This document shows positions 46,320-57,158 of a stretch of DNA of 64,000 nt, piece after piece. The stretch covers positions 9,748,501-9,812,500 of the forward strand of contig JBAIAC010000035.1 in assembly GCA_037349315.1 (NCBI GenBank), written 5' to 3'. A program made the position numbers and the translations under genes. This DNA is from Chelydra serpentina. Taxonomy: Eukaryota; Chordata; Testudines; Chelydridae. The notes beneath the pieces were generated by a model. That model did no database searches, was not told the origin of the DNA, and saw only the letters and a list, made by a program, of their open reading frames with translations. Each line of letters starts with the position of its first letter. Positions within the stretch are counted from its first letter, which is position 1.

Positions 46320-48920
46320 AGTGTTTAAGAGATTTTCATTTGGAATGAATCCATCAATATATGGAGTTACATATATTTTTCTCCTATTGTTACAAGAATA
46401 TTCCCATGATATGTTTGACATAAATGTTTTGATATATTCTAGTGTTATTCTCGGCTGAGTCATTATAAAGATACCCTATTTACTTAAACAGCATATCTAG
46501 CCATATAAGCCTGTTTCTTTGTTCACTGGGAAAGGTGGACAATTTGCTCCGTCTGATGCTGGAGAAAATACCCAACAAATTCTAAACTAAATCAGTGAAG
46601 AAGTTCTGACCATTCTACACTGCACACCAAGATCTTCCTGATTAGTTAGTGTTGATGTCTCAACCCTTCTCACAACCTTTTAGTCTGCCAACAGGTGGCA
46701 GAGTAGACTATTTTTTCCCCAGGAGTAGCGGACAAGAAAAGACTCACCTGAGTTCAGCCACATTCTCCTGTTCTCATTTTGTTTAAATGCTAAATTATCT
46801 GGCTCTTGTTTAAATACAAATCCCTCTCTTGTTCACTGAAAGAACAAGGTCTTTTTCACTAGGCTGTCAGCAGAGACAAATGTCGTGTCTAAAGTACTAA
46901 AGCTGTTTCTGATTTCAGTGAACACAAGGCTAACATTTCAGAATTAAAGTCCTCAATCTAAGTTAGAAATCCCACCAAAAATTGGGGGTTTAGATAAATT
47001 AAAACTGATCCCACTCACTGTGAATGCTCTAATGGGGAAAGCCAGGTTTTTAGATGCAGAGCTAAATAAATAATCCCATGCTAGCCCTATCCTGCACTAA
47101 TTTAAATCCATAAGAGTTTTACCCAGGATCAATATTTAGACTGTTGTTTCTGGGCTTAAAGCAATATTTTTCTACCTCAGTACATTTTATTTTATTCCAT
47201 ATTTTACTTATTTATTTTTATTTCTTTAGATTTATATTGCAATAAATAAAAACTCCCAGTCAAAAAAAATGTCTCAGCTTCCTCACAATTAATTAGACAT
47301 GCAAGAGCAAATGATGACCACCTGGCACTCCTGGCAGCAAAATTAATCATATACAAATAATGAATTAATTCAGCCAAACAACAAATCAAAACAGCAAAAT
47401 AGCCTCTTTAACTCTCCTTTGATCATACCCTCCCTCATCCCCAAATACCCTATCAAATAAATTAAGTGAGAAGATGCATGAAATGGTTTGATATTTCATC
47501 AGCAAGTTTAGTGAAATGGGTTACTGTATAACAAAATATACATACATGGGGTGGAAAAGTGGCTCCACTAAAGTCACCAGGAGTTTTTTCATTGACTTCA
47601 ACGCAGCCAGGATTTCACCCATGGAGTTAGTAAATCTTACATCTGATCCTGAGCTCTTTACTCTGACAAAACTCACTTTGATATTACTGGGAATTTTGCC
47701 TTGGTAAGGCTGTAGAATCAGAACTGTTTGAAGAGTACATGCAGCAAAGTATAAAGCAGGGTGGGATTTCTGAGGAGAAAGCCTGAAGTTTCTCAAGATT
47801 AAGCAGTGTGTTTGTTTCAGAACTGGGTGAACACTGTAAAATTTCCACTCGTATTCATTTCAGTTTTATCATAACTCATTTCAGCTGAGCATGGCCCGTT
47901 TTGTGAACACATAGTCTGTTTATTAGTCAGTTTACTGGCAGGGCATGTTCATAGAAACAATGAATTACAAGCAAACATTTAAAAAAAAATAATAGACATA
48001 TCATTGGAAATTTATATTTGCACCAAGAACCTGATTCTAAGAGTTATGTTAATCCACTCAGGGAACAAACATGATCCACATAACCTATGTATCCAACCAA
48101 AGCAGCTTGAATTTCAACTATTAAATATGGTGAATCAGCTACAGAGCTAAAAAATATTAACAGAAACTATTCTCCAGATTATAAATTGAGCCAAGTAAAT
48201 CATAACTGGTCTGAACCAAAAGAAAGAGGCAAAGTTCATAAAATAATCAATATTCAATTATTCATCCAGCTTTGATAGTCCTCATTTGGGCCTCAGAGTA
48301 GTACTTTCTCTATCATTTTGAGCCCATATCCCACAGCCCAAATGGGGGAAACACTCCCTTTGACTTTGCTTGGAATTTGGCCTGCATTATGACTGGAGGG
48401 CAGGGCACATAAGTTGCTAACAACTGTGTCAAAAACACTTATTTTTAAATGGCTGGTTATAGATATAAGTTCATCTTTCAAAAAGTATCTCATTTTTATC
48501 ATTCCAAATTCCAAAGCAAATGCAAGGAACTTTTTCAAGCTGCTGTTAGTTTGTGTTTTATTACTGTGCCAGTTAATTTATGTGGTGAGCCATCAAATTT
48601 AACCAGTTCTGCGCTCATCTTCAGAAATATTTATGATGAGATTTATATGAAAAATAATAATTAAAGTGTGGGAAAGAGAGATCCGTCACCAAACTGTTCT
48701 CTCACTGCAAATCCAGATTAATTTCTTTGACTTGGTTGGAGTTACTTCAGAATTACACAGGTGTAACTGAGAGGCCTACAACTTTGTTAAAAATTACAGT
48801 AAATGTTTGGTTTGTCAGAGAATAATTATGTTACAGCAATCAGTTGCCAGTAACCTGGGGCTGTATGCTGTCACCTATATACAGTGCTCCCATTTAAATC
48901 AATGGAACCCCTGCATAAAT
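46320..48920. other. Mostly unique AT-rich sequence
   Basis: A diverged half-copy of the GGATTTCACCC palindromic type lies at about 47560-47625 (CATTGACTTCAACGCAGCC). No gene recognised. Confidence 0.45.
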
Positions 48921-48925
48921 ACTTA

Positions 48926-49036
48926 GGGTCAAATTCTGCTGTCCGTTGCACTGGAGCAAATCTGGAATAACTCCATTTATGTGAATGGAATTACTTTAGA
49001 TTTCCACCAATGTAACGGACAGCAGAATTTGGCCCC
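48926..49036. mobile_element. 111-bp MITE with TTA target duplication
   Basis: GGGTCAAATTCTGCTGTCCG is mirrored by GGGGCCAAATTCTGCTGTCC (minus strand of the right end), continuing through GTTGCACTGG/GTTACATTGG. TTA flanks at 48923-48925 and 49037-49039. PIF/Harbinger-like by end and duplication. Confidence 0.8.
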
Positions 49037-49039
49037 TTA

Positions 49040-49118
49040 GGACCTAATCCTGAAAACACTGAAGTCAATGGGCCTTGTCACATACTTAAAGCATAGGTGT
49101 GTTTGCAGAATCAGGGCC
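49040..49118. mobile_element. 79-bp MITE abutting the previous one
   Basis: GGACCTAATCCTGAAAACAC at the left, GGCCCTGATTCTGCAAACAC on the minus strand at the right. TTA on both sides (49037-49039 shared with the neighbour, and 49119-49121). Confidence 0.75.
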
Positions 49119-49121
49119 TTA

Positions 49122-49645
49122 GTTAGGTTGTACCCCAAACTTCCTAACTGTAATCTTTATTAGCAATTTTGAGCCAGACCCTGTAATGCTTACTCACAGG
49201 AGTAAGGGCTGCAGGATCGGGTCTCCTCTATCCACACTTTTCCTTAGGAATGAATTGCTTGGGTGGTAAGAAGAGATGTTTTATCAGAAAGGTTTTAATG
49301 GTGATTAATTCAGTTTTAAGTAATGTTATGCCCTGTCAGAAATCCTTGCAATAAGAATGCAAGTTGCATCTGCAAGCCTCAGGTCCAGGCACAAGTTCTA
49401 AATGAGGGGTTAGACAGAAAGATTAAAGCATTCATCTTTCATATCCCTTATCAAGAAGCAGCGTGCATGGTAAGTATATTATTTAAATGTATTTTAAAAT
49501 GTACTGTGCTATTTTTATTAAGGCCTCCAGTCAAGAGGCCTATTGCAGATTCATTTTAGTGAGTTTGTGACCAGTTTCCTCAATCAAGTAATGACACACA
49601 AGAATTAGCAACTGCTGGTCAAGAGATAAAAATATAACTGCTCAG
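49122..49645. other. No feature recognised
   Basis: Unique sequence apart from a vague 'GAGCCAGACCCTGTAATGC' stretch of palindromic-repeat type near 49172-49225. Confidence 0.45.
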
Positions 49646-49649
49646 ACGA

Positions 49650-49963
49650 AAGGAGTATTGTCTAGTGGTTAAAGCACAAAGCTTGGAATCATGAGGTGTA
49701 GGTTCTTTTTCCAGCTTACCCACTGACCAACTGTGTGGTGCTGGGCCTGTCTGCGCCATAATTTCCCCATCTCTAAAATGAGAACAATATCACCTTGCAG
49801 GGATGTGAGTGATAAGTAATGGGTCAGATTCTACCTTCAGTTACACCAATGTGATTCAGTGAAGTTCCTAATGAATTTACTTCGGTGTGACTACAAGCAG
49901 ATTTGATCCAATGTCTGCAAAGCACTTAGAGATCCTTGGACAGCAGGCATTATAAGAGGGCAC
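49650..49963 (+). repeat. MIR (CORE-SINE) with nested insertion
   Basis: Head TCTAGTGGTTAAAGCACAAA, middle CCATCTCTAAAATGAGAACA, and 3' part TCTGCAAAGCACTTAGAGAT. The 3' part is separated from the rest by the 89-bp palindromic element at 49821-49909. The most complete MIR of the window. Confidence 0.85.
49821..49909. mobile_element. 89-bp palindromic MITE inside MIR
   Basis: GGGTCAGATTCTACCTTCAG mirrors GGATCAAATCTGCTTGTAG (minus strand of right end), with TTACACC/TCACACC inward. AAT lies on both sides (49818-49820, 49910-49912), a possible 3-bp duplication. Confidence 0.7.
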
Positions 49964-49969
49964 ATTTTT

Positions 49970-50370
49970 ATTACAAAGGGAATGAAACTTCACATCTGTA
50001 GAAATGGTATCGGTTAAAGTGCAAGCCCCACATAAAAGTATAAACGTTCAAGGTCTTTGTTGGTGGGAAACACAAATGAAATCAGTGTGAAGAGCATAGA
50101 GAGACAAACTGGGAAAAGCTAACTGATGAAAGGCAAATTCACTGGAAAACGATTGTGTATTATGGAATTTCAAAGTTTGTTGGTAAAACTCTGTCAGGGA
50201 CATCAGTTTTAAATGGCAACCAGTTTTGAACTGCTTGAACAAGGGAAAGTTTATTTGTAAACAATGTATTCAAAGAAAAATACTCGATTAGGAAATATTA
50301 TTGAAGATGTGTAGGATTTAGATCTTGAAGAAGCAGATGGAGTCATAACTTCAATGTTCTTTGATATATT
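49970..50370. other. No feature recognised
   Basis: Unique sequence. Confidence 0.5.
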
Positions 50371-50376
50371 TTTGTT

Positions 50377-50447
50377 GGGCCTGATCCAAAGCCTATTAAA
50401 GTCAATAGAAGAATTCCCATAACTTCAGATGGCTTTGGATCTAGTCC
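50377..50447. mobile_element. 71-bp palindromic MITE with 6-bp direct repeats
   Basis: GGGCCTGATCCAAAGCC and GGCTTTGGATCTAGTCC form the ends. TTTGTT occurs directly outside both (50371-50376 and 50448-50453). The flank length differs from the TTA copies. Confidence 0.65.
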
Positions 50448-50449
50448 TT

Positions 50450-51020
50450 TGTTCTCTAAAGACAATTAATATGATGAGTTATGTGTACCTTTGTTATTAA
50501 GGTAATCACACAGTAAAAGACAATTAGCAGAAAGACTAGATATACATGATCACTCTGACTAGCTAATATTTAATGTTTTTATAACAAATTTTATAACAAA
50601 TTTGGCACCAAATTAAAACAGAGCAAAACCTAAAGGTTAAAACCAGCACATTCTGCTGTAGTTTTAAAATTCAATACATTCTTCGAGGAGAAATGAATAC
50701 AAAATATTTGTTATATTTTTTTTTTAGAATTTGACATCTGCATGTTATTAGTTATTATTTGTGGTCATTATTATGTATGAACATTAAATGCATTATTAGG
50801 AAGCTGGTTCGTGAAACAGCAGAGGGGAATATTTCACCTAAGTATATAAAGCAAACATTTTATTTTAGAAAAAAAATACTGTTTGTCTAAAGACAACCAA
50901 GAAACTTAAATAGTTGAGGGGGTGGTTATTACCTATGTCTTGATAAGTGCCAGTTGAAACTGATGGAAACACATGTAATAAGTGCATTTTTATAATATCA
51001 AATACTAGTAAATTATTGAT
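50450..51020. other. AT-rich, no gene
   Basis: Contains a short tandem TTATAACAAATT twice (about 50578-50602) and an 11-base T run. No other feature. Confidence 0.5.
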
Positions 51021-51026
51021 ACATTT

Positions 51027-51115
51027 GGGCTAAATCCTGGTTAATTTATACATATGAGTAGACACATTGACTTCAGTGAGATTACTTTTGTGAGTAAAAT
51101 GAACAGGATGTGGCC
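51027..51115. mobile_element. Palindromic MITE-like element
   Basis: GGGCTAAATCCTGGTTAAT mirrors GGCCACATCCTGTTCATTT (minus strand), with CATTGACTTCAGTGAGA in the centre. Confidence 0.55.
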
Positions 51116-52195
51116 AATGTTAGAGAGCAAAGGATCTTCTATAAGTGCCTGATATTAATTGACAAACCTTAAACTTTAGCCAATGTTTAGCTTAAAGGGT
51201 TTTGTGTGTATGTGTATAAATATGCATCTACTCTATACATAGGCTCACACATGCCATTTAAAAATCATTTTAAACATTTCCAGAAGAATGATTACTTTAA
51301 ATTATTTTACCATATACCCATGCACCTATACCAGTCAGATCCTGCTCCTGCTCCCAGTAAAGGTAATGCCAAATCGACTTCAGTGACAGCAGGAATGGAC
51401 CCTGAGACAAAGTCGTACAAATATTTGCGTTATATTCCTGATTACTTTTGCAGAAAGAAGAGGTTTCTTGTGCTGCTCTGCAACTGTTTTATCAAAAGGG
51501 TCCACATTTCTCAGTAGAAAAAACACATCCATAATTAAAACTAACATATGTATGGTTTAGCTTTGGCCAACATTTTTCATGACCAGAAGTATGTAAAAAA
51601 AAAAAGAAAGAAAGAAAGAAAGTTTGGTTGAGAAGTTTAATTAAACAATCAATTAAAAACACTCACATTGCAAAGCCCTTCTGTGCTGCTAATATTTATT
51701 TTTCCCCAAGAAAAAACTTTATTTTTAAAGGTTTATCTTGAGGGAGATCACTGGCAATACATCAATTTTCATTTCATCAGATGTAACCCGAAGCGAGGAA
51801 GATATTGTTGTACAATGATTTCTTGTGTGTTGATTTCAAAAATAAATAGACTCTTGTTTTGTTTCTTTACAAGAAAATACTGATTTTTTGAAGATTTATT
51901 TGAAGAGAAATTTCCTTCTCAAAGAAAAATGTAGGAAAAGCTACACGTGCACATTGTTTGACTCGTTGCCTAATGCAATATCCTGAAATATCTAAAGTCG
52001 TTTAACATTTTGGAAGGAGAAAAAAATAGTGTAAAGATAACCTGGAAAAAACCCCAGCTGTTCTGATGGCTGGCTAATTCCCTGCTCAGTGGGGAGAGAT
52101 ACGGTATTTGTGACAATTGTTTATTATTTTTTAAAACACGGTTGGCCAACATTTGTGGTGGGGGTTTCTTCATTGTATGTATGGCCTTAGTGATA
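51116..52195. other. AT-rich unique sequence
   Basis: (GAAA)n microsatellite after an A run at about 51596-51622. The 103-codon ORF at 51206-51517 has no recognisable content and overlaps a repeat-like 'CAGATCCTGCTCCTGCTCCC' stretch. Confidence 0.5.
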
Positions 52196-52201
52196 TTTTT
52201 A

Positions 52202-52297
52202 GGCCTCGGTCTTGCAATGAGATATAGCCAGTGACTTTAAGGGGCTCTGCAAGGGCTCAGAGTCTGCCTGCATGAATCTCATTGTAGGATAGGGGCC
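52202..52297. mobile_element. 96-bp MITE with TTA target duplication
   Basis: GGCCTCGGTCTTGCAATGAG mirrors GGCCCCTATCCTACAATGAG (minus strand of right end). TTA at 52199-52201 and 52298-52300. The centre contains GGGGCTCTGCAAGGGCTC. Confidence 0.75.
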
Positions 52298-52316
52298 TTA
52301 AATAAGCCCTTTTGAA

Positions 52317-52412
52317 GCCTGACTCTGTAAACGCTCCCACAAGTGAGTTAATTGACCGCAATGGCACTACTTCTGTGAGAAAAGTATGAGTAAGAGTTGG
52401 TAGGATCCGTGA
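52317..52412. mobile_element. Palindromic MITE-like element, diverged
   Basis: AGCCTGACTCTGTAAACGCT at left; the right end near GGTAGGATCCG mirrors it loosely. It lies 20 bases from the previous element. Confidence 0.4.
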
Positions 52413-52774
52413 TTTTGTACCATATAAACCAAACTTCTCCCAAGTGATGAATTTAAAGTTCCCCTTTAAAAAAAAATTAAAGTAGGGATAGCTGTGGAAA
52501 AATCATGTAGAATTTAGCGGGGGTTGAACAGAAACTATATCAAAAACTTAAAGAAATTAGGGAATAATATGTTTTCTATAAGATTTTTAATGCAACCTAC
52601 ATAAATTAATATATATACCTCAGCCACATAATTTTTAAAGCAAGATACAAAATTGTATGGATAGCTTATTAAATTCCATTATATTCAGTAGGACTTTGCG
52701 GAAGGGAGGAAATGCATTTTAAAAGATTTGCAGTGTTAAGGATTCAACCTGGAACAAGTGTTTTATTTTCCTTT

Positions 52775-52944
52775 GGCCCAATCTTACGAATCCTTACTTT
52801 TGCATATACCTTACTTGTGAGGATCCTGCTAAAGTGACTGTGATTTCTTTTGCAAATACACGTGTGTCCTTTGCACTTGAACTCAATGGAGCTACTCACA
52901 TGAATAAAGTTACTAGTGCATGTAAGTGATTGTGGGATTGGGGC
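52775..52944. mobile_element. Palindromic MITE-like element, about 170 bp
   Basis: GGCCCAATCTTACGAATC and, on the minus strand, GCCCCAATCCCACAATCAC, with an internal TGAGGATCCTGCTAAAGTG that looks like an end of a second copy. Possibly two overlapping or nested members. Confidence 0.5.
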
Positions 52945-53730
52945 ATATACTGAAATGTATCCTTCTGTTGGAGTGAAAGTAATTATCCTTCCACTAGTAG
53001 TAAATTAGCATTTTATTATATACAGAATAACCCATACATAAAACTAAAGTAAACATCAAGGGAAACAGCATTCCTGATTTGAAAATAAAGTGGGAAATGG
53101 AACATTTAGAATAAAGAAAACCATAACTGGATATTAAAACTAACAGATAGCGAAGGAATGTGGAGTTTCCAACCAACGAAGGATTCCCCTTGCTATTTTC
53201 CTTATATGTATATTTCCCAAACACAGTAATGCATTGACTGAACCATAAACTCAATGAAATTCAATAAATTCTAAAAATGTATTAATTTAAAATTGAAACA
53301 AGAGACAATTAGAATGTTAGTCCTTCTCAAAATACTAATGTAATAACTCTGCAAAAAGTATAGTATTTTAGGAAAGGCAACCTAGATGTAAGCATATAAA
53401 ATAAAGCTATAAAACTTCCTTCAAATGTATTTTAATCATTTTAAAATATTTACATTTAATAAGAACTAGTTTTTATTGCAGGAGAAATGTAATTACACTT
53501 ATCATTCATGGAAAAATGGAGTTTTAATAGCTTGTACATTGATTTGCAAAAATGAAATAGTGACCTAAAAATAAGTTGCTATCTTTTCCTTTAGGAATAT
53601 ATCCTTAGTTTATATGTGAATGTAAAACAGATTAAACAGTGTTATTTATTATTGGGCAAACTAAAACAACTTTATTTTTCAGTGTCTCTATTATATTTAA
53701 TATAAACCTTGTTTGTTAGTGGTGGGGGGG
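52945..53730. other. AT-rich, no gene or repeat recognised
   Basis: Very low GC and frequent stops in all frames. Confidence 0.5.
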
Positions 53731-54060
53731 TTTCAATTAGAAGGACCTTATCAGGCTTTTACAACCCTTACTAATGAGGCTATTTATTTGGTAAACATTA
53801 GCTAGCAGGAGGATTAGCAACACCTTGATATTGACTCTATGGAAGCTGTTGATCAAGATTCTGGCTGCACACACAAGCAAATTTTATCAAGAAGCCAGTT
53901 TGTTTCTGCAAATTGTGGCTCCTGAAAATTCACATGGAGATCAATAATTAGTAGATGTTTGACACATCTGAAACAAACAAAGCTGTTTGACAGCTGTGAC
54001 TACAGGAAGAATCATGCTTTGCCTGAGCAGGCTGAAGGCTCCAATTAAACAAAGTACTTA
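53731..54060. promoter_or_regulatory. Candidate conserved non-coding element
   Basis: A repeat-free block with high motif diversity: TGACAGCTGTGAC (53988-54000; TALE-type TGACAG overlapping the E-box CAGCTG), AACAAAG (53976-53982, SOX/TCF-like), TCAATAATTAG, CAATTA (54042-54047) and CTTATCAG-type GATA cores. The arrangement resembles vertebrate developmental enhancers. Inference from composition only. Confidence 0.35.
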
Positions 54061-54073
54061 AGAACATCCATAA

Positions 54074-54178
54074 CTTTATTATTATTTATTTGTTTTATCA
54101 CAGTGCCTAGGAACCCTGCTTATTGACCAGGACGCAATTGTGCTGGGTGCTGTACAAACACAGAGCAAACTTTAAGCA
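54074..54178. repeat. LINE 3'-end type fragment (L2/L3/CR1-like, uncertain)
   Basis: 'CAGTGCCTAGGAACCCTGCT' followed by GACCAGGACGCAATTGTGCT and GGGTGCTGTACAAACACAGA is a text I associate with an old, widely dispersed amniote LINE tail. Exact family unnamed. Confidence 0.5.
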
Positions 54179-54252
54179 CACAAGCAGGTCTGTTAGCTTC
54201 AATGAGACTACACACGTGCTTAAAGTTAAGCCTTTAATGAATCAGAACCTAA
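54179..54252. mobile_element. Palindromic repeat, half-copy
   Basis: CTTCAATGAGACTACACACG, then TGCTTAAAGTTAAGCC, then AATCAGAACC: one arm of the 46127-46317 type, directly after the LINE fragment. Confidence 0.45.
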
Positions 54253-55535
54253 AAGAGCAATGAAGGATGGTGGAGTTGGGGGAATTCAATTAGGCTTAAT
54301 ATGTCTCATAGAGAAAATTGTCGTGCTCATATTTTATATTATCTTTATTTATCCGCTTATGTTTATTTTTCCCTCTGTTTTGTTCAGAATAGTCTAGGTT
54401 CCAGCTCTGGAAGTTTTCATGCTGAGCACTGAAAACTGATGCAATCCTATGTCACAAAAGTAACTTCACCTACTTCCTCAATAATGAAAATGTGACTATT
54501 AATAATAGAATTAATTCATTTTCCCAGAATAATGGTTTCATCTGAAATTCTCTCTTTATTTTCATATGTTTAATATTGTAAAGAAGTCATAGTACTCTAG
54601 AAGGAGAAGAAGTAGTTACAAGCATGGAACATTCAAGATATAAATGAGAATTTGTTTCAGGACCTCTAAATCCTAAAAGCACCTTTGAAAATGTTAGCTC
54701 TATCATACTTGTATATTGTCTTACAGCACTGATGTACAGATCCACCCACCTACCTTTATTTACATAGTACATACGGGCTTCTCGGGTAAATTACGGAAAT
54801 AAAGACAGGATTGCTTGAATCTTGTTTTCTTTGCTTAGTTTATGAACTTGGCATTCCTCCAATAGAAAAATACTGCCATATAAATACATTGATTGGCAAT
54901 ATAAGGGAAAAGGAACATGCACTGCAGAGAAAAAGGAGAAATCTTCAGAAAAGATCAATTTAGCCATAAAAAATGGTGACTCGGGATCACATTAATACAC
55001 CAAAAGACGGTGTTACCTATTCAAAGCCATCTCAAGTTGCCTGTGAGTGAGTTATTGCTGTTAAGTGGCCAATATTAGATTAGTTGGTGGTTTCATTCCA
55101 GTTCCTAGTGGACAGGGGCCCATGATTTTACTGCTAGTGAGCCACGTTTTGTGTAATTTACCCAACCAAAACTCCTTTGGACTTTTTTCAAGTAGGGTCT
55201 GTAGAATTTGCCCGGTTACTATTAGCATCACAATAACTACTAACAAAGTAGACAGAGTAATTGACTTGTCATTGAGGTCAAGGGCTTGAATAAGATTGGA
55301 AACTGAAATGACCTCTCACCCCCGGATATGATTTGTCTACCTCAGAAATGTGACACACTGGCAGGACAGCACAGGGAAGCTACTTCTGCCTATGACATAG
55401 CTGACTTGTGGTGACGGCAACTTTCACAAGCTTTAAATTCACTTTTAGAAAAAGGAATCCTTTTTATTGGAAAGCTAGAACAATGCATTCATGGGCTCCT
55501 CAGTAAGCTGACTTCTTCTTTCTCTTTACTCCCAT
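54253..55535. other. AT-rich unique sequence
   Basis: No gene or repeat family recognised. Confidence 0.5.
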
Positions 55536-55539
55536 GCCC

Positions 55540-55890
55540 TATTAGATCCAGTTGCAGGAACAGAGCCTTAGAGCATTCAAATGGAATTTTCTTACTAACT
55601 GCAACAGCACATTGCTAAATGGTGTGTTTGCCATTTGCTCTTATATATCGAGGAGCCACTTACTGTGTGTAGCTGCAGTACATAATTGTGCACAATTAGA
55701 GTCATTATCCATTACTTCTGTGATAAATACACAAATATTTGCGTTCTTTTAACAAAGCCTTCAATAACCTGAAGTGTGATACCGTGAAATGTCAGAGGAG
55801 GATGCTGGACAAATTAACATCGGGCCTTTGCATGTTTTACTTCTGCTTGCGCTAACGCGCTGTCATTTGGAAATATTAAACAAAATGGAC
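55540..55890. promoter_or_regulatory. Candidate conserved non-coding element with palindromic homeodomain pair
   Basis: TAATTGTGCACAATTA (55683-55698) is a perfect 16-bp palindrome with two head-to-head TAATTG homeodomain cores, followed by GTCATTATCCATTACTTCTG. CCTTTGCATG, AACAAAG and TTGCGCTAACGCGC lie further on. Repeat-free and without a supported ORF (the 66-codon frame at 55552-55752 has no recognisable domain). Confidence 0.38.
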
Positions 55891-56638
55891 TGGTGCCCCC
55901 CCTAAAACTAGGGTTAATTGCCCCTCTCGCAGTTGTTCACATGTGCTAGCTATTATGAAGTTGTTTTGTCCATATTCCAATAGTGGCTGATGCAGTGAAT
56001 TGAGGAACTGCTGCCAGGAAATGTCCTTTTCTAAATTACATAATTAGAGTTTGGGGGGCATAGTGAAAGCAGATTAGGGGCATCAGTGTTGTTCTTGATG
56101 CAAGCAATAATTCAAAGCACATAAGTAAACATTTAAACTATGTGGATGACTTAATATTGATTAAACGATGATATCTGAGACTAAACTGCAAGCAGGGCAG
56201 GTAGAGGATGTTAGAAGGAAAACAAAGAACTGGCTTCACATTGTGAATTAACTAAAAAATGAAGCATGTTCTTTGACCTGGTTGACTAGAAATCAAGGAA
56301 TAGAACCATTATCCAGATTAAAGCTATTGGATTGATTCATTAAAATTATTGGACTCTCTGATAAACTGTCATGATGGGTGATGTAGTAAATTAGCAGTGT
56401 GGGAAAGCACACTCCAAAACCACAATTTCTACTTTATTTTGGTGTGGTTCTTTTTCATTAAATTGCCCAGGAGCTTTGATTATAAAATTTTGATTAGGTA
56501 AATCTCAATTCTGTCGGTGAAGTTTGGCCAGGCCCATCAAGAGGACTTTTATGAGGAATATATTTTTCCCCCAGCAGGCTATCAGATCTTCAGTTAAATG
56601 ACACTTTTATTGATGAAAGACAGGGCACTCCCTACCTG
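55891..56638. other. No feature recognised
   Basis: AT-rich unique sequence. Confidence 0.5.
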
Positions 56639-56640
56639 TA

Positions 56641-56771
56641 GGCAGGGGGGCTGGAACAATTTTTAGAGGGGGGCGCTGAGAGCCATTGAACCAAACGGTA
56701 AACCCTGTAAATGATGGAAACCACTTCAAACAAGGGGGTGCAGCAGCACCCCTAGTTCCAGCACCTATGCC
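56641..56771. mobile_element. 131-bp MITE with TA flanks
   Basis: GGCAGGGGGGCTGGAAC at left and GGCATAGGTGCTGGAAC (minus strand) at right match at 13 of 17. The inner arms GGGGGGCGCTGAGAG and the rightward GGGGGTGCAGCAGCACCCC form more pairing. TA on both sides (56639-56640, 56772-56773). Superfamily not certain. Confidence 0.7.
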
Positions 56772-56877
56772 TATAGGTACACAGACTTTGTCAAACTAGT
56801 TTGGTTCATCAGCTCTATTGACTCTTCTGCCCCAGATTAGCAGGGAAGAGAGATGTGTGTACTGCTTCAAATTATGG

Positions 56878-56932
56878 GACAGATCCTCAGCTGGTGTAAA
56901 TTGGTGTAACTCCATTGAAATCAATGGGCCTA
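56878..56932. mobile_element. Palindromic repeat, half-copy
   Basis: GGACAGATCCTCAGCTGGTG, then TAAATTGGTGTAACTCCATT: one arm of the 1842-1930 type, just upstream of the SINE. Confidence 0.5.
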
Positions 56933-56960
56933 CAAACAGGCACACAAGCTACTTTACTTT

Positions 56961-57158
56961 GGCGGGAGGGATAGCTCAATGGTTTGAGCATTGGCCTGCT
57001 AAACCCAGGGTTGTGAGTTCAATCCTTGAGGGGGCCATTTAGGGATCTGGGGCAAAAATCTGTCAGGGGACAGTACTTGGTCCTGCTAGTGAAGGCAGGG
57101 GACTGAACTCGATGACCTTGAAAGGTCCTTCCAGTTCTAGGAGATTGGCATACCTCCA

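Noticed and set aside
54179..54252. Independent full MITE
   Set aside because: Only one arm and one end are recognisable, so I list it as a half-copy.
56961..57033. Stand-alone tRNA gene
   Set aside because: A and B boxes are present but the acceptor stem does not pair, and the sequence continues into a CR1-like tail. It is the head of a SINE.
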